From Palsa-892 sp963751615 (lineage in GTDB: Bacteria; Pseudomonadota; Alphaproteobacteria; Rhizobiales; Xanthobacteraceae), in NCBI GenBank assembly GCA_963751615.1, contig CAVVVG010000005.1, forward strand, positions 1,302,001 through 1,366,000: DNA of 64,000 nt, read 5' to 3'. The notes under the pieces are model-generated. The model was not told the DNA's origin and ran no database searches. It saw only the letters and a program-made list of their open reading frames with translations. The translations under genes were made by a program, and so were the position numbers. Positions 1-8,824 of the stretch are shown in pieces (position 1 is the stretch's first letter; each line of letters opens with the position of its first letter).

Positions 1-614
1 CTGGTGCGGCGTAACTCGCAGACGTGACCGAAACATCCACAAGTGCGGCCGAGATCACGTGCTAGGGCACGCACGTAAGTGCCCTTGCTGCATTCAGCCT
101 CAAAAACTGCGTGATCAGCGTCTGGCATTTCAAGAAGAGTTAGCCTCTCGATGTCGATGGTACGCGGTGGCAGAGAAAGTTTCTCGCCCTGACGCGCGAG
201 GTCATAGGCGCGCTCGCCATTTACCTTGAGCGCTGAAAAACGCGGGGGTGTTTGCTCGATAGTGCCGATAAAACTGAGCAGAGCAGCTTGAATTGCTTGG
301 CGCGCTGGCCGTGCTCCCGAAGATGAAATAATTTCTCCTTCGGAGTCATCCGTGTCCATTTCGGCACCCCAACGCACTTTGAATCGGTATACCTTTCGTC
401 CGTCCATTACAAAAGAAACTGTTTTTGTCGCCTCACCGAAGGCAATTGGCAGAATTCCGGAGGCAAGCGGATCGAGTGTGCCGGCATGACCGACTTTTTT
501 CGCACGCGTAAGGCGTTTCAAAATCGAAACGGCCAGTGTTGAAGTTTTTCCGACAGGCTTATCGAGAACAAGCCAACCGTTCACATCGCGCTTGGGTATG
601 TATTGGAGATTCAC
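1..614 (-). CDS. truB: tRNA pseudouridine(55) synthase TruB (C-terminus cut off by window edge)
   Basis: Isomerises U55 of tRNA to pseudouridine. About 204 N-terminal residues are visible; the gene runs off position 1. The start is GTG at 614, giving a protein that opens VNLQYIPKRDVNGWLVLDKP, the usual TruB beginning. The catalytic motif HAGTLDPLASG with its conserved Asp follows at about residues 41-51. A GGAGGA ribosome site lies a few bases upstream inside rbfA, and the GTG overlaps the rbfA stop as GTGA, which points to translational coupling. It is the last gene of the rimP-nusA-ylxR-infB-rbfA-truB operon, the normal order in alphaproteobacteria. Confidence 0.95.
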   Translation of the reverse strand, partial: MNLQYIPKRDVNGWLVLDKPVGKTSTLAVSILKRLTRAKKVGHAGTLDPLASGILPIAFGEATKTVSFVMDGRKVYRFKVRWGAEMDTDDSEGEIISSSGARPARQAIQAALLSFIGTIEQTPPRFSALKVNGERAYDLARQGEKLSLPPRTIDIERLTLLEMPDADHAVFEAECSKGTYVRALARDLGRTCGCFGHVCELRRT

Positions 615-1027
615 TTCGAGTCCTCCGGGCTAACTCGCTTTAGATCGCGCGCCACATCTGGTGAACGCAACAGCCGATCAATGCGATCGGCCTCATCGAA
701 GCGCTCATCGATACGAAAACGAAACTCCGGCATGTATCGCACTTCAATCCGCTTCGCGACGGCACCCCGCAGCCAGCGCTTGTGTTTTTCAAGAGCGCTG
801 ATCACGGCTTGAGAGTCGCGGCCGCCTAGCGGCATGACGTAAATCGTCGCAATGCGAAGATCCGGACTCATACGCACTTCGGGGAACGTGATTGTGTGCC
901 CAACAAGCACGCGGTCGTGAACGCCCTGATGCGCAAAGACATCGACAATCGCATGGCGCATGAGTTCGCCAACGCGCAACATGCGTTGGCTACTGCTGGA
1001 TTTAGAGGAATTCTTGCTTCTGTTCAT
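611..1027 (-). CDS. rbfA: 30S ribosome-binding factor RbfA
   Basis: Small KH-like protein that helps mature the 5' end of 16S rRNA in the 30S subunit. I chose the ATG at 1027, giving 138 residues that start MNRSKNSSKSSSSQRMLRVG. A longer reading to 1120 would invade the end of infB and adds sequence not seen in the family. The segment RMLRVGELMRHAIVDVF and the later DPxxx-type strand region, here MSPDLRIATIYVMPLGG, are typical. It lies 56 bases after infB and overlaps truB by four bases. Confidence 0.93.
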   Translation of the reverse strand: MNRSKNSSKSSSSQRMLRVGELMRHAIVDVFAHQGVHDRVLVGHTITFPEVRMSPDLRIATIYVMPLGGRDSQAVISALEKHKRWLRGAVAKRIEVRYMPEFRFRIDERFDEADRIDRLLRSPDVARDLKRVSPEDSK

Positions 1028-1083
1028 GGACAAACGTCGCGCCGGAATCGGACCGGCAAAGACGCCAACTCTCTTTCTGTCGA

Positions 1084-3657
1084 TTAAAGCGAACGTTGCA
1101 CGGCCTCGACGCGATAGCATTCAATCACGTCACCGACCCGCATATCCTCATATTTCTCGAACGACATACCGCACTCTTGGCCTGCAAGCACTTCGCGCAC
1201 ATCGTCTTTGAAACGCTTCAGTGTCGCCAACTTGCCTTCGTGGATCACAACATTGTCCCGGATCAGGCGCACGTTCGCGCCGCGTTCCACTTTGCCGTCT
1301 GTGACACGACACCCGGCTATTTTACCCATCTTTGAAATATTGAAAATCTCGAGGATTTCAGCGTTGCCGAGCATCGTCTCGCGCAGCGTTGGCGCAAGCA
1401 GACCGGACATCGCCTTTTTCACGTCGTCCACGAGATCGTAGATGATATTATAGTAGCGGATTTCGACGCCCGCCCGCTCGGCAGCAGCGCGCGCTTCTTT
1501 ATGAGCACGTACGTTGAAACCGATAATTGCGGCTCCGGTAGATGCTGCAAGCGTTACGTCCGATTCAGCGATTCCTCCAACGCCAGCAAGCAGAACCCGT
1601 GCGATTACTTCATCGGTACCAAGTTTTTCGAGTGATCCAACGATTGCTTCGACGGAACCCTGCACGTCACCCTTGATCACAAGCGGGAATTCTTTTCGCC
1701 CCGCCGCTTTGAGCTGACTCATCATCTGTTCGAGCGAACCACGAGCGGCGCCGCGCACCGGGGAATTGCGGCGCTGGCGGGTGCGGTATTCGGTCACTTC
1801 TCGTGCTCGGGCTTCACTTTCCACAACCGCGAGACGATCACCGGCTTCCGGAGTGCCCGCAAAGCCAAGTACTTCAACGGGAGTCGAGGGCCCAGCTTCC
1901 TTTATGTTCTCGCCAAGGTCGTTGACGAGGGCGCGGACACGGCCCCATTCACCGCCCGCTACAATAATGTCGCCAACTCGTAGCGTACCACGTTGGACCA
2001 GGACGGTCGCCACCGGACCGCGCCCGCGATCGAGTTTGGCTTCGATCACCGTGCCCTCCGCGGGGCGATTGGGGTTTGCTTTGAGTTCCAGAATTTCGGT
2101 CTGCAGGCCGATTGTCTCGAGCAGCTTGTCAAGATTGACTTTCTTCGTGGCGGACACCTCAACATCAAGCGTCTCACCTCCCATCGATTCAACCTGAACT
2201 TCGTGCTGCAGCAATTCAGTGCGTACACGTTCTGGGTTCGCATCGCCCTTATCGATTTTGTTGATCGCGATGATCATCGGGACCTTGGCCGCGCGTGCAT
2301 GTTGAATTGCTTCGACAGTCTGCGGTTTCACGCCGTCGTCGGCGGCGACGACAAGAATGACGAGATCAGTTACCTTTGCGCCACGTGCACGCATCGCGGT
2401 AAAGGCAGCGTGGCCCGGCGTGTCGATAAAGGTAATCTTTGCGCCGGAAGGTGCCGTGACCTGATAGGCGCCGATATGCTGCGTGATTCCACCAGCTTCG
2501 CCCGCCACCACATTCGTTTGACGAATGGCATCGAGCAGCGACGTCTTACCGTGGTCGACATGCCCCATCACGGTCACGACCGGTGGACGCGGCTTCGCTT
2601 TTGCAGGATCGTCCGGAGTATCGAAGAGGCCTTCTACTACGTCGGCCTCGGCCACGCGCTTTACTGCATGTCCCATTTCTTCCGCGATCAGCTGTGCGGT
2701 ATCCGCGTCGATCGCGTCGGTAATCTTCAACATCTGGCCCTGCTGCATGAGCAGGCGGATCACATCGACGCCGCGCTCCGCCATGCGGTTCGCGAGCTCC
2801 TGGATCGTAATCGTCTCTGGAATAATGACCTCGCGTGCAATTTTTTCCTTCGGCTCATCGGTCGGTCGGTGTCCAGAAATTCTCTGCGTGCGGCGGCGGA
2901 ATGAGGCTAGCGAGCGCTGGCGCTCCTCATCACCACTGAGTGCGGTGACCAGCGTGAGTCGACCACGACGTCTCTCTTCGCCGGCAGCACGGGGAGACTT
3001 CGGCGCCGCAGGCGTCTTGTTGCCGCGACGCGGACCGCGTGGGCCCTCGTCATCATCGTCAATGAGTGCAGCGCCACGACCGGCAGGCGCAGTGGAATCA
3101 CCAAAACGCTTCCGCGCCTCCAATTCAGCCCTGCGTTTCGTTTCTTCGTCTGAAGCTCGGCGAGCCTCTTCGCTGCGCTTGCGCGCTTCAGCGGCTTCTC
3201 GTTCGGTCCGCTCGGCCGCATCGCGCTCCAAACGGCGGCGCGCATCCTCTTCTGCGTGCTTGCGTTCTTCTGCTTCGCGTACGCGTGAGTCGGCGAGCGC
3301 CCGGTCACGCGCATCGCGTTCTTCCTCGGTAAGCGTGCGGAGAACGACGCCCGAAGGTTTTGGAGCGACAGCTGGCTCCCTCTGAACCGCAGTTCTAGTG
3401 GGAGATTTTGCGGAGGTACTCGGTGCAGCTTCGACTTTCGCAGCACTAGATTTCTTAACTTCTGTTGTCACTTCGCCTTTAGCGGTCGCTCCGCCTCCGA
3501 CCGTACGGCGCTTAACGGTTTCAACGACCACAGATTTCGAGCGGCCGTGGCTGAAGCTCTGGCGCACAACGCCTTGCTCGACGTTACGCTTCAATGTGAG
3601 CGTCTTCGTCGGCGCGACTTTGAGTGTTTTGTCGCCTTTGTCTTTCGTGTCTGCCAT
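1084..3657 (-). CDS. infB: Translation initiation factor IF-2
   Basis: GTPase that brings fMet-tRNA to the 30S initiation complex; 857 residues. The first 100 residues are basic, then about 110-185 is a highly charged Arg/Glu/Ala helix, then an IF2_N domain around 280-330. The G domain starts at G1 GHVDHGKT (365-372), followed by DTPGH (412-416) and NKID (466-469). Domains II, III and IV fill the rest and end near residue 857 with a typical IF-2 C2 domain. Its ATG follows ylxR by 11 bases. Length is normal for alphaproteobacteria. Confidence 0.98.
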   Translation of the reverse strand: MADTKDKGDKTLKVAPTKTLTLKRNVEQGVVRQSFSHGRSKSVVVETVKRRTVGGGATAKGEVTTEVKKSSAAKVEAAPSTSAKSPTRTAVQREPAVAPKPSGVVLRTLTEEERDARDRALADSRVREAEERKHAEEDARRRLERDAAERTEREAAEARKRSEEARRASDEETKRRAELEARKRFGDSTAPAGRGAALIDDDDEGPRGPRRGNKTPAAPKSPRAAGEERRRGRLTLVTALSGDEERQRSLASFRRRTQRISGHRPTDEPKEKIAREVIIPETITIQELANRMAERGVDVIRLLMQQGQMLKITDAIDADTAQLIAEEMGHAVKRVAEADVVEGLFDTPDDPAKAKPRPPVVTVMGHVDHGKTSLLDAIRQTNVVAGEAGGITQHIGAYQVTAPSGAKITFIDTPGHAAFTAMRARGAKVTDLVILVVAADDGVKPQTVEAIQHARAAKVPMIIAINKIDKGDANPERVRTELLQHEVQVESMGGETLDVEVSATKKVNLDKLLETIGLQTEILELKANPNRPAEGTVIEAKLDRGRGPVATVLVQRGTLRVGDIIVAGGEWGRVRALVNDLGENIKEAGPSTPVEVLGFAGTPEAGDRLAVVESEARAREVTEYRTRQRRNSPVRGAARGSLEQMMSQLKAAGRKEFPLVIKGDVQGSVEAIVGSLEKLGTDEVIARVLLAGVGGIAESDVTLAASTGAAIIGFNVRAHKEARAAAERAGVEIRYYNIIYDLVDDVKKAMSGLLAPTLRETMLGNAEILEIFNISKMGKIAGCRVTDGKVERGANVRLIRDNVVIHEGKLATLKRFKDDVREVLAGQECGMSFEKYEDMRVGDVIECYRVEAVQRSL

Positions 3658-3668
3658 AAACTTTCCGT

Positions 3669-4340
3669 TTAGTTCCTCGTCGAAGCGGCTATTTTTGCCG
3701 GCGCTCTATTATCTCGCCAGCGCTCATATCTTAGGCAATGCGCTAGAAAAACCCGGCTCGCCGGATGGCCGAGTAGTGCTGCATGTACCACATTTGGACG
3801 CCCAAGCGCCAAGTCCAATTGTTCGCCCGAAAATAGTTTAATTCTTGCAGGCTCATCGAAATTTCCCGATTCCAAGGCGGCTGTGAGTTTTCTGGTTCCA
3901 TCGCTGGCAGCGTCCTTTGCATCCAGTAAAACCGAAACTTTACCGGTAGCGAACGCGGCCTTCACCTTCTCATAGCCGGTGACCACTTGCCCCGCCTTAT
4001 TGGCCATAGAAAGCGCGTCAAGGGCGGATTTAAGCAGTAATCGTTCGACCAGATCGGGAAGTTTGAGGTCCACCATGCCTTTTCCGTGAAAGGCGCGAGC
4101 GAATAGTCTTCTCTCTATGGCGTAATCGAGCGCCGCACGATTTGCGCTGATCCAGGCCCCGCGTCCCGGGAGCTTGCGTGCAATGTCTGGAACGATCGTG
4201 CCGTCAGGTCCGACTACGTAACGCATCAAATCTTCGATTGGCTTGACCTCGCGCGTCGCAAGACATAGCCGCGAGCGCTCGCGGCGGACATCAGACGTTC
4301 CCTTGTCGGTTTCCTCCTCGTCGAGGGTTTGGGCGATCAC
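3669..4340 (-). CDS. YlxR-type RNA-binding protein fused to an L7Ae/YlxQ-like domain
   Basis: 223 residues. The N-terminal part, roughly 20-95, is a YlxR (DUF448) domain with the conserved GRGAW motif (PGRGAWISANRAALDYAI). The C-terminal part from about 105 (LLLKSALDALSMANKAGQVV) looks like the L7Ae/L30e fold that is a separate gene, ylxQ, in Bacillus. The start is GTG at 4340, supported by GGAG seven bases upstream. It sits between nusA and infB, its usual place. Role is probably RNA binding in transcription or ribosome work; exact function is not known to me. Confidence 0.9.
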   Translation of the reverse strand: MIAQTLDEEETDKGTSDVRRERSRLCLATREVKPIEDLMRYVVGPDGTIVPDIARKLPGRGAWISANRAALDYAIERRLFARAFHGKGMVDLKLPDLVERLLLKSALDALSMANKAGQVVTGYEKVKAAFATGKVSVLLDAKDAASDGTRKLTAALESGNFDEPARIKLFSGEQLDLALGRPNVVHAALLGHPASRVFLAHCLRYERWRDNRAPAKIAASTRN

Positions 4341-4352
4341 TGGCCATCTCCA

Positions 4353-5963
4353 TTAAGCCTGTGGCTGCGGCTCGACGGCCACATCGCCTTCGACCGGCTC
4401 GGGCGGAGCGAGCGCGGACTCGTCGACCCAACCCACTTTCACTCGCGCCTGCATGATCATGGCTTCGGCTTCGTCCCGCTCGATTGCGAAGCCTTCAAGC
4501 GCTCCCGCATGACGCGTACTTTCGCCATCCTTGCGCTCAACCCAGCCAACCAGATCGTCGGTCGCACAGCCCGCAAGATCTTCGACCGTCTTTATGTCGT
4601 GTTCGCCGAAGGCCACGAGAATCTTGCTCGTAACGCCGGGTATTTCGCGGAGCGCGTCAACAACGCCAAGCTCCCTGCGTTTGGTGTCCAGTTCGGACTC
4701 GATCCGCATAAGGTAATCACGGGCTCGCGTTTGTAATTCGGTGGCGGTATCGGCATCGAAACCTTCGATCTGCGCAAGCTCCTCGGTCGGCACATCAGCG
4801 AGTTCTTCGACCGATGCAAAACCTTCGGAGACGAGCAATTGTGCGACCATTTCGTCGACGTCGAGCGCGTCGATAAAGTTCTTGCTGCGCTCGGCAAATT
4901 CCTTCTGACGACGCTCGCTCTCTTCAGCTTCGGTAAGAATGTCGATATCCCAGCCGGTAAGCTGCGAAGCGAGGCGCACATTCTGTCCGCGCCGTCCAAT
5001 GGCAAGCGAAAGCTGTGCGTCCGGTACGACGACCTCGATCCGCTCGCGCGTTTCATCAAGCACGACTTTGACGACTTCAGCGGGCGCCAGAGCATTCACG
5101 ACAAATGTCGCAACGTCCGGTGACCATGGAATAATATCGATCTTCTCGCCTTGAAGTTCGTTTACCACGGCCTGCACGCGCGAGCCGCGCATGCCGACGC
5201 AAGCCCCTACGGGGTCGACGGAGGAATCACGTGAAATGACCGCTATTTTCGCGCGCGAACCTGGATCGCGAGCGACAGCCTTGATCTCGACAATTCCATC
5301 GTAGATCTCCGGTACTTCCTGCGCGAACAATTTCGCCATGAATTGGGGGTGCGTGCGCGAAAGGAAAATTTGCGGACCTCGCGGCTCGCGGCGCACATCG
5401 TACACATACGCGCGTATGCGATCTCCGTTGCGAAATAGTTCGCGCGGCAATAGCTCGTCGCGCCGCACGATGGCTTCGCCGCGACCCAAGTCGGCGACGA
5501 CGTTGCCATATTCGACGCGTTTCACGACCCCATTGACGATCTCACCGATGCGATCCTTGTAATCGCCATACTGTCGATCCCGCTCTGCCTCGCGGACCTT
5601 TTGTACGATCACCTGCTTCGCGGATTGCGCGGCGATACGTCCATATTCGAGTGGCGGCAGCGTTTCGGCGATATAGTCGCCAATCTGCGCGGCAGGATTG
5701 CGCTTGCGCGCATCTTCCAAGCTGATCTGCGTTGCATTGTTCTCAATCGTTTCTGCGACGAGTAAAAGGCGAGACAAACGAAGCTCGCCGGAGCGCGGAT
5801 TAATTTCGGCGCGCACTTCCGTTTCGCTACCATAGCGGGAACGGGCGGCTTTCTGAATTGCATCTTCCATCGCGGCGATCACGATACCCTTATCGATGGA
5901 TTTTTCGCGGGCGACAGCCTCTGCGATCTGCAGAAGTTCGAGCCGGTTTGCGCTAACAGCCAT
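4353..5963 (-). CDS. nusA: Transcription termination/antitermination protein NusA
   Basis: Binds RNA polymerase and nascent RNA to modulate pausing, termination and antitermination; 536 residues. Order seen: N-terminal polymerase-binding domain (1-125), S1 domain around 138-200, two KH domains (about 230-350), an acidic helical linker, then C-terminal helix-hairpin-helix repeats from about 365. The tail ends in an acidic and proline-rich stretch (PPEPVEGDVAVEPQPQA). ATG at 5963 is preceded by GGGAGAAG. It lies 16 bases after rimP and 12 bases before ylxR, clearly one operon. Confidence 0.98.
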   Translation of the reverse strand: MAVSANRLELLQIAEAVAREKSIDKGIVIAAMEDAIQKAARSRYGSETEVRAEINPRSGELRLSRLLLVAETIENNATQISLEDARKRNPAAQIGDYIAETLPPLEYGRIAAQSAKQVIVQKVREAERDRQYGDYKDRIGEIVNGVVKRVEYGNVVADLGRGEAIVRRDELLPRELFRNGDRIRAYVYDVRREPRGPQIFLSRTHPQFMAKLFAQEVPEIYDGIVEIKAVARDPGSRAKIAVISRDSSVDPVGACVGMRGSRVQAVVNELQGEKIDIIPWSPDVATFVVNALAPAEVVKVVLDETRERIEVVVPDAQLSLAIGRRGQNVRLASQLTGWDIDILTEAEESERRQKEFAERSKNFIDALDVDEMVAQLLVSEGFASVEELADVPTEELAQIEGFDADTATELQTRARDYLMRIESELDTKRRELGVVDALREIPGVTSKILVAFGEHDIKTVEDLAGCATDDLVGWVERKDGESTRHAGALEGFAIERDEAEAMIMQARVKVGWVDESALAPPEPVEGDVAVEPQPQA

Positions 5964-5979
5964 ATTTCTTCTCCCAAAC

Positions 5980-6600
5980 TTAGATTTGTGTTCGGCGATC
6001 CACCGCCGGATTGTTTTCAGTCGGATGGTGCCCAGTAGAGCCCCGACCGTCTTGCCTGCCGCGTTTTAAACTTTCCGCGATCAGCGCGTCTGTTAAAACA
6101 AGTTTTGCTTCGGCCATCTCTCCAATCGGCAGCTGCACACTCTGCTGCGCATCGCCAACACTGATAATCGCATTTCCATCTTCGACCTTGACGATTTTGC
6201 CACGAAAGCGCTTGCGCCCCTCGATCATGTTCGTCATTTCGATCTTGGCTTCATGGCCTATGTGACGTTCGAAATCGGAGCGACGCACGAGTAATCGGTC
6301 AATGCCGGGCGAAGAGAGTTCCAGTCGATAAGCCCCTCGGACCGGGTCTTCGACGTCGAGCGTGGGCGAAAGCGCTCGGCTGGCGGCTTCGCAATCCTCG
6401 ATCGAGAACGTTCCGTCGGGCCGTTCTGCCATGATTTGTACCGTGCAACCATCGCGGCCTGAAACATGCACTCGGACGAGACGATAGCCGAGCGCCTCAA
6501 GCGTGGGCTCTGCGATAGCAGCAATGCGTGCCGATAAGCCCTGCTCGGCAATAAGACGAGGCTCGCGCATGGCGTCGATATTTTCGTTCATTTCGTTCAT
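5980..6600 (-). CDS. rimP: Ribosome maturation factor RimP
   Basis: Needed for 30S assembly; 206 residues. The N-terminal half includes VLGPTL-like family strands, here ALGYRLVRVHVSGRDGCTV, and the DVEDPVRGAYRLELSSPGID motif typical of RimP around residues 85-105. The C-terminal part has an SH3-like domain (RKRFRGKIVKVEDGNAIISV) and a basic tail. It is the first gene of the nusA-infB operon. The promoter and a terminator-like hairpin lie in the 170-base gap upstream (see separate entries). Confidence 0.95.
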   Translation of the reverse strand: MNEMNENIDAMREPRLIAEQGLSARIAAIAEPTLEALGYRLVRVHVSGRDGCTVQIMAERPDGTFSIEDCEAASRALSPTLDVEDPVRGAYRLELSSPGIDRLLVRRSDFERHIGHEAKIEMTNMIEGRKRFRGKIVKVEDGNAIISVGDAQQSVQLPIGEMAEAKLVLTDALIAESLKRGRQDGRGSTGHHPTENNPAVDRRTQI

Positions 6601-6632
6601 CGTCGCTTTTCACTCAGCGTGCTTGACCAAAC

Positions 6633-6664
6633 AAAAAAGAGCGGGTCCCGGTCGGGGCCCACTC
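6633..6664 (-). terminator. Hairpin plus T-run in the rimP leader (attenuator or trmB terminator)
   Basis: On the minus strand an 11-base arm (6664-6654) pairs with 6649-6639 around a GACC loop, with one G-U pair and one mismatch, followed directly by six Ts (6638-6633). This is a good Rho-independent terminator. It sits downstream of a plausible promoter (6711-6738) and 33 bases before the rimP start. So it may act as an attenuator within the rimP-nusA-infB leader, as well as ending trmB transcripts. The structure is seen; the regulatory role is inferred. Confidence 0.75.
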
Positions 6665-6710
6665 TCACCATTCGATCCGTAGATCGTGCTGAGATGTTTG
6701 TTATGCCGCC

Positions 6711-6738
6711 AATATAGCAATGCTTTTCACCGAAGCAA
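6711..6738 (-). promoter_or_regulatory. Probable promoter of the rimP-nusA-infB operon
   Basis: On the minus strand TTGCTT (6738-6733) and TATATT (6716-6711) are separated by 16 bases, close to the sigma-70 consensus. It lies just after trmB ends, so the leader to rimP would be about 100 bases and would include the hairpin at 6639-6664. Confidence 0.55.
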
Positions 6739-6772
6739 GGGCTGGAAATTACTCTTTTGCGGCGAAAATTAG

Positions 6773-7474
6773 TTAAAGCCGTTGGAATCTCAAGTAAGTC
6801 GGGCGCCGCCCTTCTTTGATGGCCTTCGCTTCATAACGCGTACCGGGAAAATCTCGCCACGGTTTCCGCCAATCATCAGCCTGTTCGGCCGTCCAGGAGA
6901 AGAATGGCGAGCGCATGAAACGCAGCAAGGCCCACTCCGCGTAGTCCTCGATATCGGTCGAAAATCTTGCGTCCCCTCCGGCGGAGAGAACGCGCGCAAT
7001 ACGCTCTATTCTGTCTTCCGAAATAAAGCGACGTTTCCAATGCCGCCGTTTCGGCCAAGGATCAGGATAGAGAATATCCACGCGATCGAGCACGTTTTCC
7101 GGTAACCAGTCGAGCAGTTCAAGCGCATCGCCATGATGCAGGCGAATGTTTTTCACTCCGTTGGTGCGGATGGCCGCGAGCAGCTTTGCCATACCATTCA
7201 AGTACGGATCGCAGCCGATATGTCCAATACCGGGGTTGGATTTTGCCTCATGTAACAAATGCTCGCCGCCGCCAAAGCCGATCTCTAGGCGGATTTTTTT
7301 GACCGGCACTGGAAACAAGGAGTGCAATTTATTCGATGCTGGTTGCGAGATGTCGATAGAAAGATCCGGCAATAAATCGTCGATTAAACTTGCCTGACCT
7401 TTCCGCAATGCATGACCTTTCCTGCGCCCAAAAAAAGCGCGGCGCGGCTTTTGATTTCGACTTTCAGCATTCAT
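6773..7474 (-). CDS. trmB: tRNA (guanine-N7-)-methyltransferase TrmB
   Basis: Uses S-adenosylmethionine to make m7G46 in tRNA. I chose ATG at 7474 (MNAESRNQKPRR), giving 233 residues; a longer reading would run into metK. Family motifs seen: LEIGFGGGEH as the SAM-binding loop, and LYPDPWPKRRHWKRRF, the conserved PDPWPK tRNA/catalytic motif. It lies 23 bases after metK, so both may share a transcript, and SAM supplied by MetK is its substrate. The end is followed by the hairpin terminator at 6639-6664. Confidence 0.95.
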   Translation of the reverse strand: MNAESRNQKPRRAFFGRRKGHALRKGQASLIDDLLPDLSIDISQPASNKLHSLFPVPVKKIRLEIGFGGGEHLLHEAKSNPGIGHIGCDPYLNGMAKLLAAIRTNGVKNIRLHHGDALELLDWLPENVLDRVDILYPDPWPKRRHWKRRFISEDRIERIARVLSAGGDARFSTDIEDYAEWALLRFMRSPFFSWTAEQADDWRKPWRDFPGTRYEAKAIKEGRRPTYLRFQRL

Positions 7475-7497
7475 GCGCGCAATTCCGCGCACCGGGG

Positions 7498-8691
7498 TTA
7501 CTTCAGCGCGGAATGAAGTTCGGGGGCGAGATCCGTGCGTTCCCATGAGAAGCCGCCATCTTTTTCAGGGGCTCGTCCGAAATGACCATAAGCGGAAGTC
7601 CGGGCATAGATCGGTTTGTTCAATCCGAGATGTTCGCGAATTCCACGCGGTGAAAGGTTCATGATTTCACCGAGTGCCTTTTCGAGCTTCGCCTCCTCGA
7701 CCTTTCCCGTTTCGTGCAGATCTACATAGATTGAGAGTGGCTGCGCGACGCCGATTGCGTAGGAAAGCTGAATAGTGCAACGGGCGGCAAGCTCGGCAGC
7801 GACAACGTTCTTCGCGAGATAGCGCGCGGCATAGGCGGCCGAGCGATCGACTTTGGTCGGATCCTTGCCAGAAAAAGCGCCCCCGCCGTGCGGCGCGGCG
7901 CCCCCGTAAGTGTCGACAATTATTTTGCGGCCGGTAAGTCCCGTATCGCCGTCCGGCCCACCGATCACGAACTTTCCAGTCGGGTTCACGTGCCAGACTG
8001 TGTTTTTGTTGATCCAACCAGCGGGAACCGCCTTGTTCACGTAAGGCTCGACGATTTTCTTCACGTCTTGCGAGGAAAGTTTTTCATCGAGATGCTGGGT
8101 TGATACCACGATTTGCGTCGCCTCGACCGGTTTCCCGTTTTCATAGCGAATGGTGACTTGACTTTTCGCGTCGGGTCCAAGCTCTTTGGCGGCTCCCGAA
8201 CGGCGCGCTTCGGACATTAGCTTCAGAATTCGGTGCGCATAATGAAGCGGGGCGGGCATCAGTTCGGGCGTTTCATTACAGGCATACCCGAACATAATGC
8301 CCTGATCGCCTGCGCCTTCATCCTTGTTGCCGGCTGCGTCGACGCCTTGTGCAATATCCGCGGACTGCGCGTGCAGCAGCACTTCGACATTCGCGGTCTT
8401 CCAGTGGAATCCTTTTTGCTCGTAACCGATGTCCTTGATTGCGGCGCGAGCGCGTTCCGTTACCAGCTCTTTAGTAATGGCCGCAGGACCGCGGGTTTCA
8501 CCCGCAATAACAACCCGGTTGGTAGTTGCAAGCGTTTCACATGCAACGCGCACCCGAGAGGGATCCATGCCGTGTTTCGGCGCCGCTTCGAAAAATACGT
8601 CCACTATCTCGTCGGAGATGCGGTCACAGACCTTGTCTGGATGGCCCTCGGAAACAGATTCGCTAGTGAACAGATAATTCTGGCGCGCCAC
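7498..8691 (-). CDS. metK: S-adenosylmethionine synthetase MetK
   Basis: Makes SAM from methionine and ATP; 397 residues, normal length. It begins with GTG (MARQNYLFTSESVSEGHPDK), with the conserved ESVSEGHPDK motif and the phosphate-binding GGGAFSGKDPTKVDRSAAY near residue 265. A GGGAG element 12 bases upstream may be the ribosome site. It follows the regulator gene phrR, but the 133-base leader holds two hairpins, the second a terminator-like structure ending about 18 bases before the start codon (see separate entry). Confidence 0.98.
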   Translation of the reverse strand: MARQNYLFTSESVSEGHPDKVCDRISDEIVDVFFEAAPKHGMDPSRVRVACETLATTNRVVIAGETRGPAAITKELVTERARAAIKDIGYEQKGFHWKTANVEVLLHAQSADIAQGVDAAGNKDEGAGDQGIMFGYACNETPELMPAPLHYAHRILKLMSEARRSGAAKELGPDAKSQVTIRYENGKPVEATQIVVSTQHLDEKLSSQDVKKIVEPYVNKAVPAGWINKNTVWHVNPTGKFVIGGPDGDTGLTGRKIIVDTYGGAAPHGGGAFSGKDPTKVDRSAAYAARYLAKNVVAAELAARCTIQLSYAIGVAQPLSIYVDLHETGKVEEAKLEKALGEIMNLSPRGIREHLGLNKPIYARTSAYGHFGRAPEKDGGFSWERTDLAPELHSALK

Positions 8692-8708
8692 GGTTCTTTA
8701 ACTCCCTG

Positions 8709-8774
8709 AAAAATCCCCGGACCCGGCCTAGCGGCCGCCGGGGCGCTGTCTTCTCGCAGGCGTAGCAGCCTGCG
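8709..8774 (-). promoter_or_regulatory. Two-hairpin leader upstream of metK, candidate attenuator
   Basis: Reading the minus strand: a perfect 7-bp hairpin (8774-8768 with 8761-8755), then a strong hairpin with a 6-bp outer stem (8743-8738 with 8720-8715) and a 5-bp inner stem, followed by five Ts (8713-8709). A 5-bp alternative stem just upstream (TGCGG with CCGCA) would compete with the first hairpin. The terminator is so close to the metK start that it must lie in the metK leader. I do not match it to a known SAM riboswitch class. Confidence 0.5.
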
Positions 8775-8824
8775 GTCAAGGCCGCATAAAAATCACAGAA
8801 GCTGAAAGGCAAAATGGTCGTTAA

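Noticed and set aside
1766..2904. Long plus-strand readings inside infB
   Set aside because: They are antisense shadows caused by the GC-rich codon pattern of infB.
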